NCBI GenBank assembly: GCA_964390065.1
Contig: CAYMGX010000002.1
Span: 1 to 64,000, forward strand
DNA: 64,000 nucleotides
Direction: 5' to 3'
Source: JAAZBG01 sp964390065
Lineage (GTDB): Bacteria > Fibrobacterota > Chitinivibrionia > Chitinivibrionales > Chitinispirillaceae
Position numbers and translations under genes: made by a program. This document shows positions 63,453 to 64,000 of the stretch, one piece after another (positions within the stretch are counted from its first letter, which is position 1; every line of letters starts with the position of its first letter). The notes under the pieces are model-generated. The model searched no databases, had not been told where the DNA came from, and saw nothing but the letters and a program-made list of their open reading frames with translations.

Positions 63453-64000
63453 ATGAATATAAATACACATATACACACACCATACTCTTTCAGCGCGTAT
63501 GAATCAATAGGGGAGATTGTCACGGCTGCAAAGCGTGAGGGTGTGGCTGTGCTTGGTATTAATGATTACAATACTATTGATGGTCATGGACATTTCGCTG
63601 AGGAATGTTCAAAAAATGCCATATATCCTTTGTTTAATATTGAATTCGTATCTGTAATTGAAGATGACAAAACCGAAAATCATCACTGGAATGATCCGGC
63701 CTGTGCCGGTATTATGCATTTGTGTGGTAAAGCGCTTGACTTTCCGGTAGCATTCAACAGCGATTCACGAAATTTGATTGGAACTGTCTGGAAAATCACA
63801 CAGGACCGTATCTGGAAAATTATCACAAAACTTAATGAGTATTTTAAATCCGTTACTATTGAGTATACTCTTGATTATAATGCATTACGTTCTCTTTATG
63901 CAAAGCATGCAATTACTGATTGGCATATCATTCGTGCTATATATTCAGATTTTATGTCAAAATGGGGAGGCACAGATCAACTCGTACAGAATTTCAAAAC
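63453..64000 (+). CDS. PHP-like domain protein, cut by the window end
   Basis: At least 182 codons open to the last base, starting at ATG 63453 with AAAGGT 5 nt upstream. The N-terminus (NINTHIHTPYSFSAYESIGE) is a PHP metal-hydrolase domain with the first HxH. The usual second motif T-D-H is replaced by GINDYNT, so one metal ligand is missing. NIEF retains the Glu of the GxE motif. The rest is not visible. Could be a phosphatase or phosphoesterase of the PHP family, or an inactive relative. Confidence 0.7.
   Translation, partial: MNINTHIHTPYSFSAYESIGEIVTAAKREGVAVLGINDYNTIDGHGHFAEECSKNAIYPLFNIEFVSVIEDDKTENHHWNDPACAGIMHLCGKALDFPVAFNSDSRNLIGTVWKITQDRIWKIITKLNEYFKSVTIEYTLDYNALRSLYAKHAITDWHIIRAIYSDFMSKWGGTDQLVQNFK

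Overview
The window (about 43% GC by eye, densely coded on both strands, with two 100-N scaffold gaps) looks like part of an assembled genome of an anaerobic, fermentative, Gram-negative bacterium of the Fibrobacterota (Fibrobacter/Chitinivibrionia side of the FCB superphylum). The reasons are a fibro-slime domain protein (35449-37332), a T9SS-type C-terminal tail on a PorZ-like propeller protein (54971-57175), several lipoproteins and outer-membrane barrels, and a HydABC-type [FeFe] hydrogenase. Phylum placement is inference from gene content; no rRNA is present.

Layout. 1-2.3 kb: heptamer repeat array, a radical SAM/SPASM protein and a STAS-like protein. 2.3-6.5 kb: hydC-hydB-hydA, a probable electron-bifurcating hydrogenase operon closed by a strong terminator. 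6.7-12 kb: a Dph6-type ATP pyrophosphatase, a repeat-rich gap, cysS-clpP, and pyrK-pyrD. 12.5-22.1 kb: one exported TPR protein of 3174 residues whose core is built from about eight copies of a 272-residue (8 x 34) super-repeat. 22.2-24.7 kb: a LiaF-like membrane protein, a LytS-type kinase and a LytTR regulator as a translationally coupled operon. 25-30.4 kb: an Ig-like lipoprotein, a phosphofructokinase, an enlarged signal peptidase I and a small exported protein. 30.5-35.3 kb: a cytidylate-kinase-like protein and a lipoprotein plus outer-membrane-barrel pair. 35.4-43.3 kb: the fibro-slime protein, TrpB2 and a second pair, a small barrel plus a 1136-residue Ig-repeat surface protein. 43.4-49.9 kb: housekeeping genes (DUF512 radical SAM, RluB-type synthase, HAD phosphatase, N-acetylglutamate synthase, enolase).

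50-64 kb is a surface-glycan region. It holds a FemAB-like acyltransferase; a minus-strand run of PorZ-like protein, GT9, flippase and GT4; tRNA-Ala(CGC); an HTH-STAS protein; and a tightly packed plus-strand operon of an (alpha/alpha)-toroid lyase-like protein, a YkgJ-type cysteine cluster protein, a GSCFA/SGNH esterase-like protein and a second GT9. A PHP-like gene is cut by the window end.

Most unusual items: the 272-residue TPR super-repeat with an insert in every third copy; several different 7-bp tandem repeat arrays in gaps between genes; the PorZ-like gene next to glycan export genes; the toroid-YkgJ-GSCFA-GT9 operon; and the gap at 51265-51364, whose flanks are an exact 55-bp duplicate. 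Removing that artefact restores a complete glycosyltransferase.
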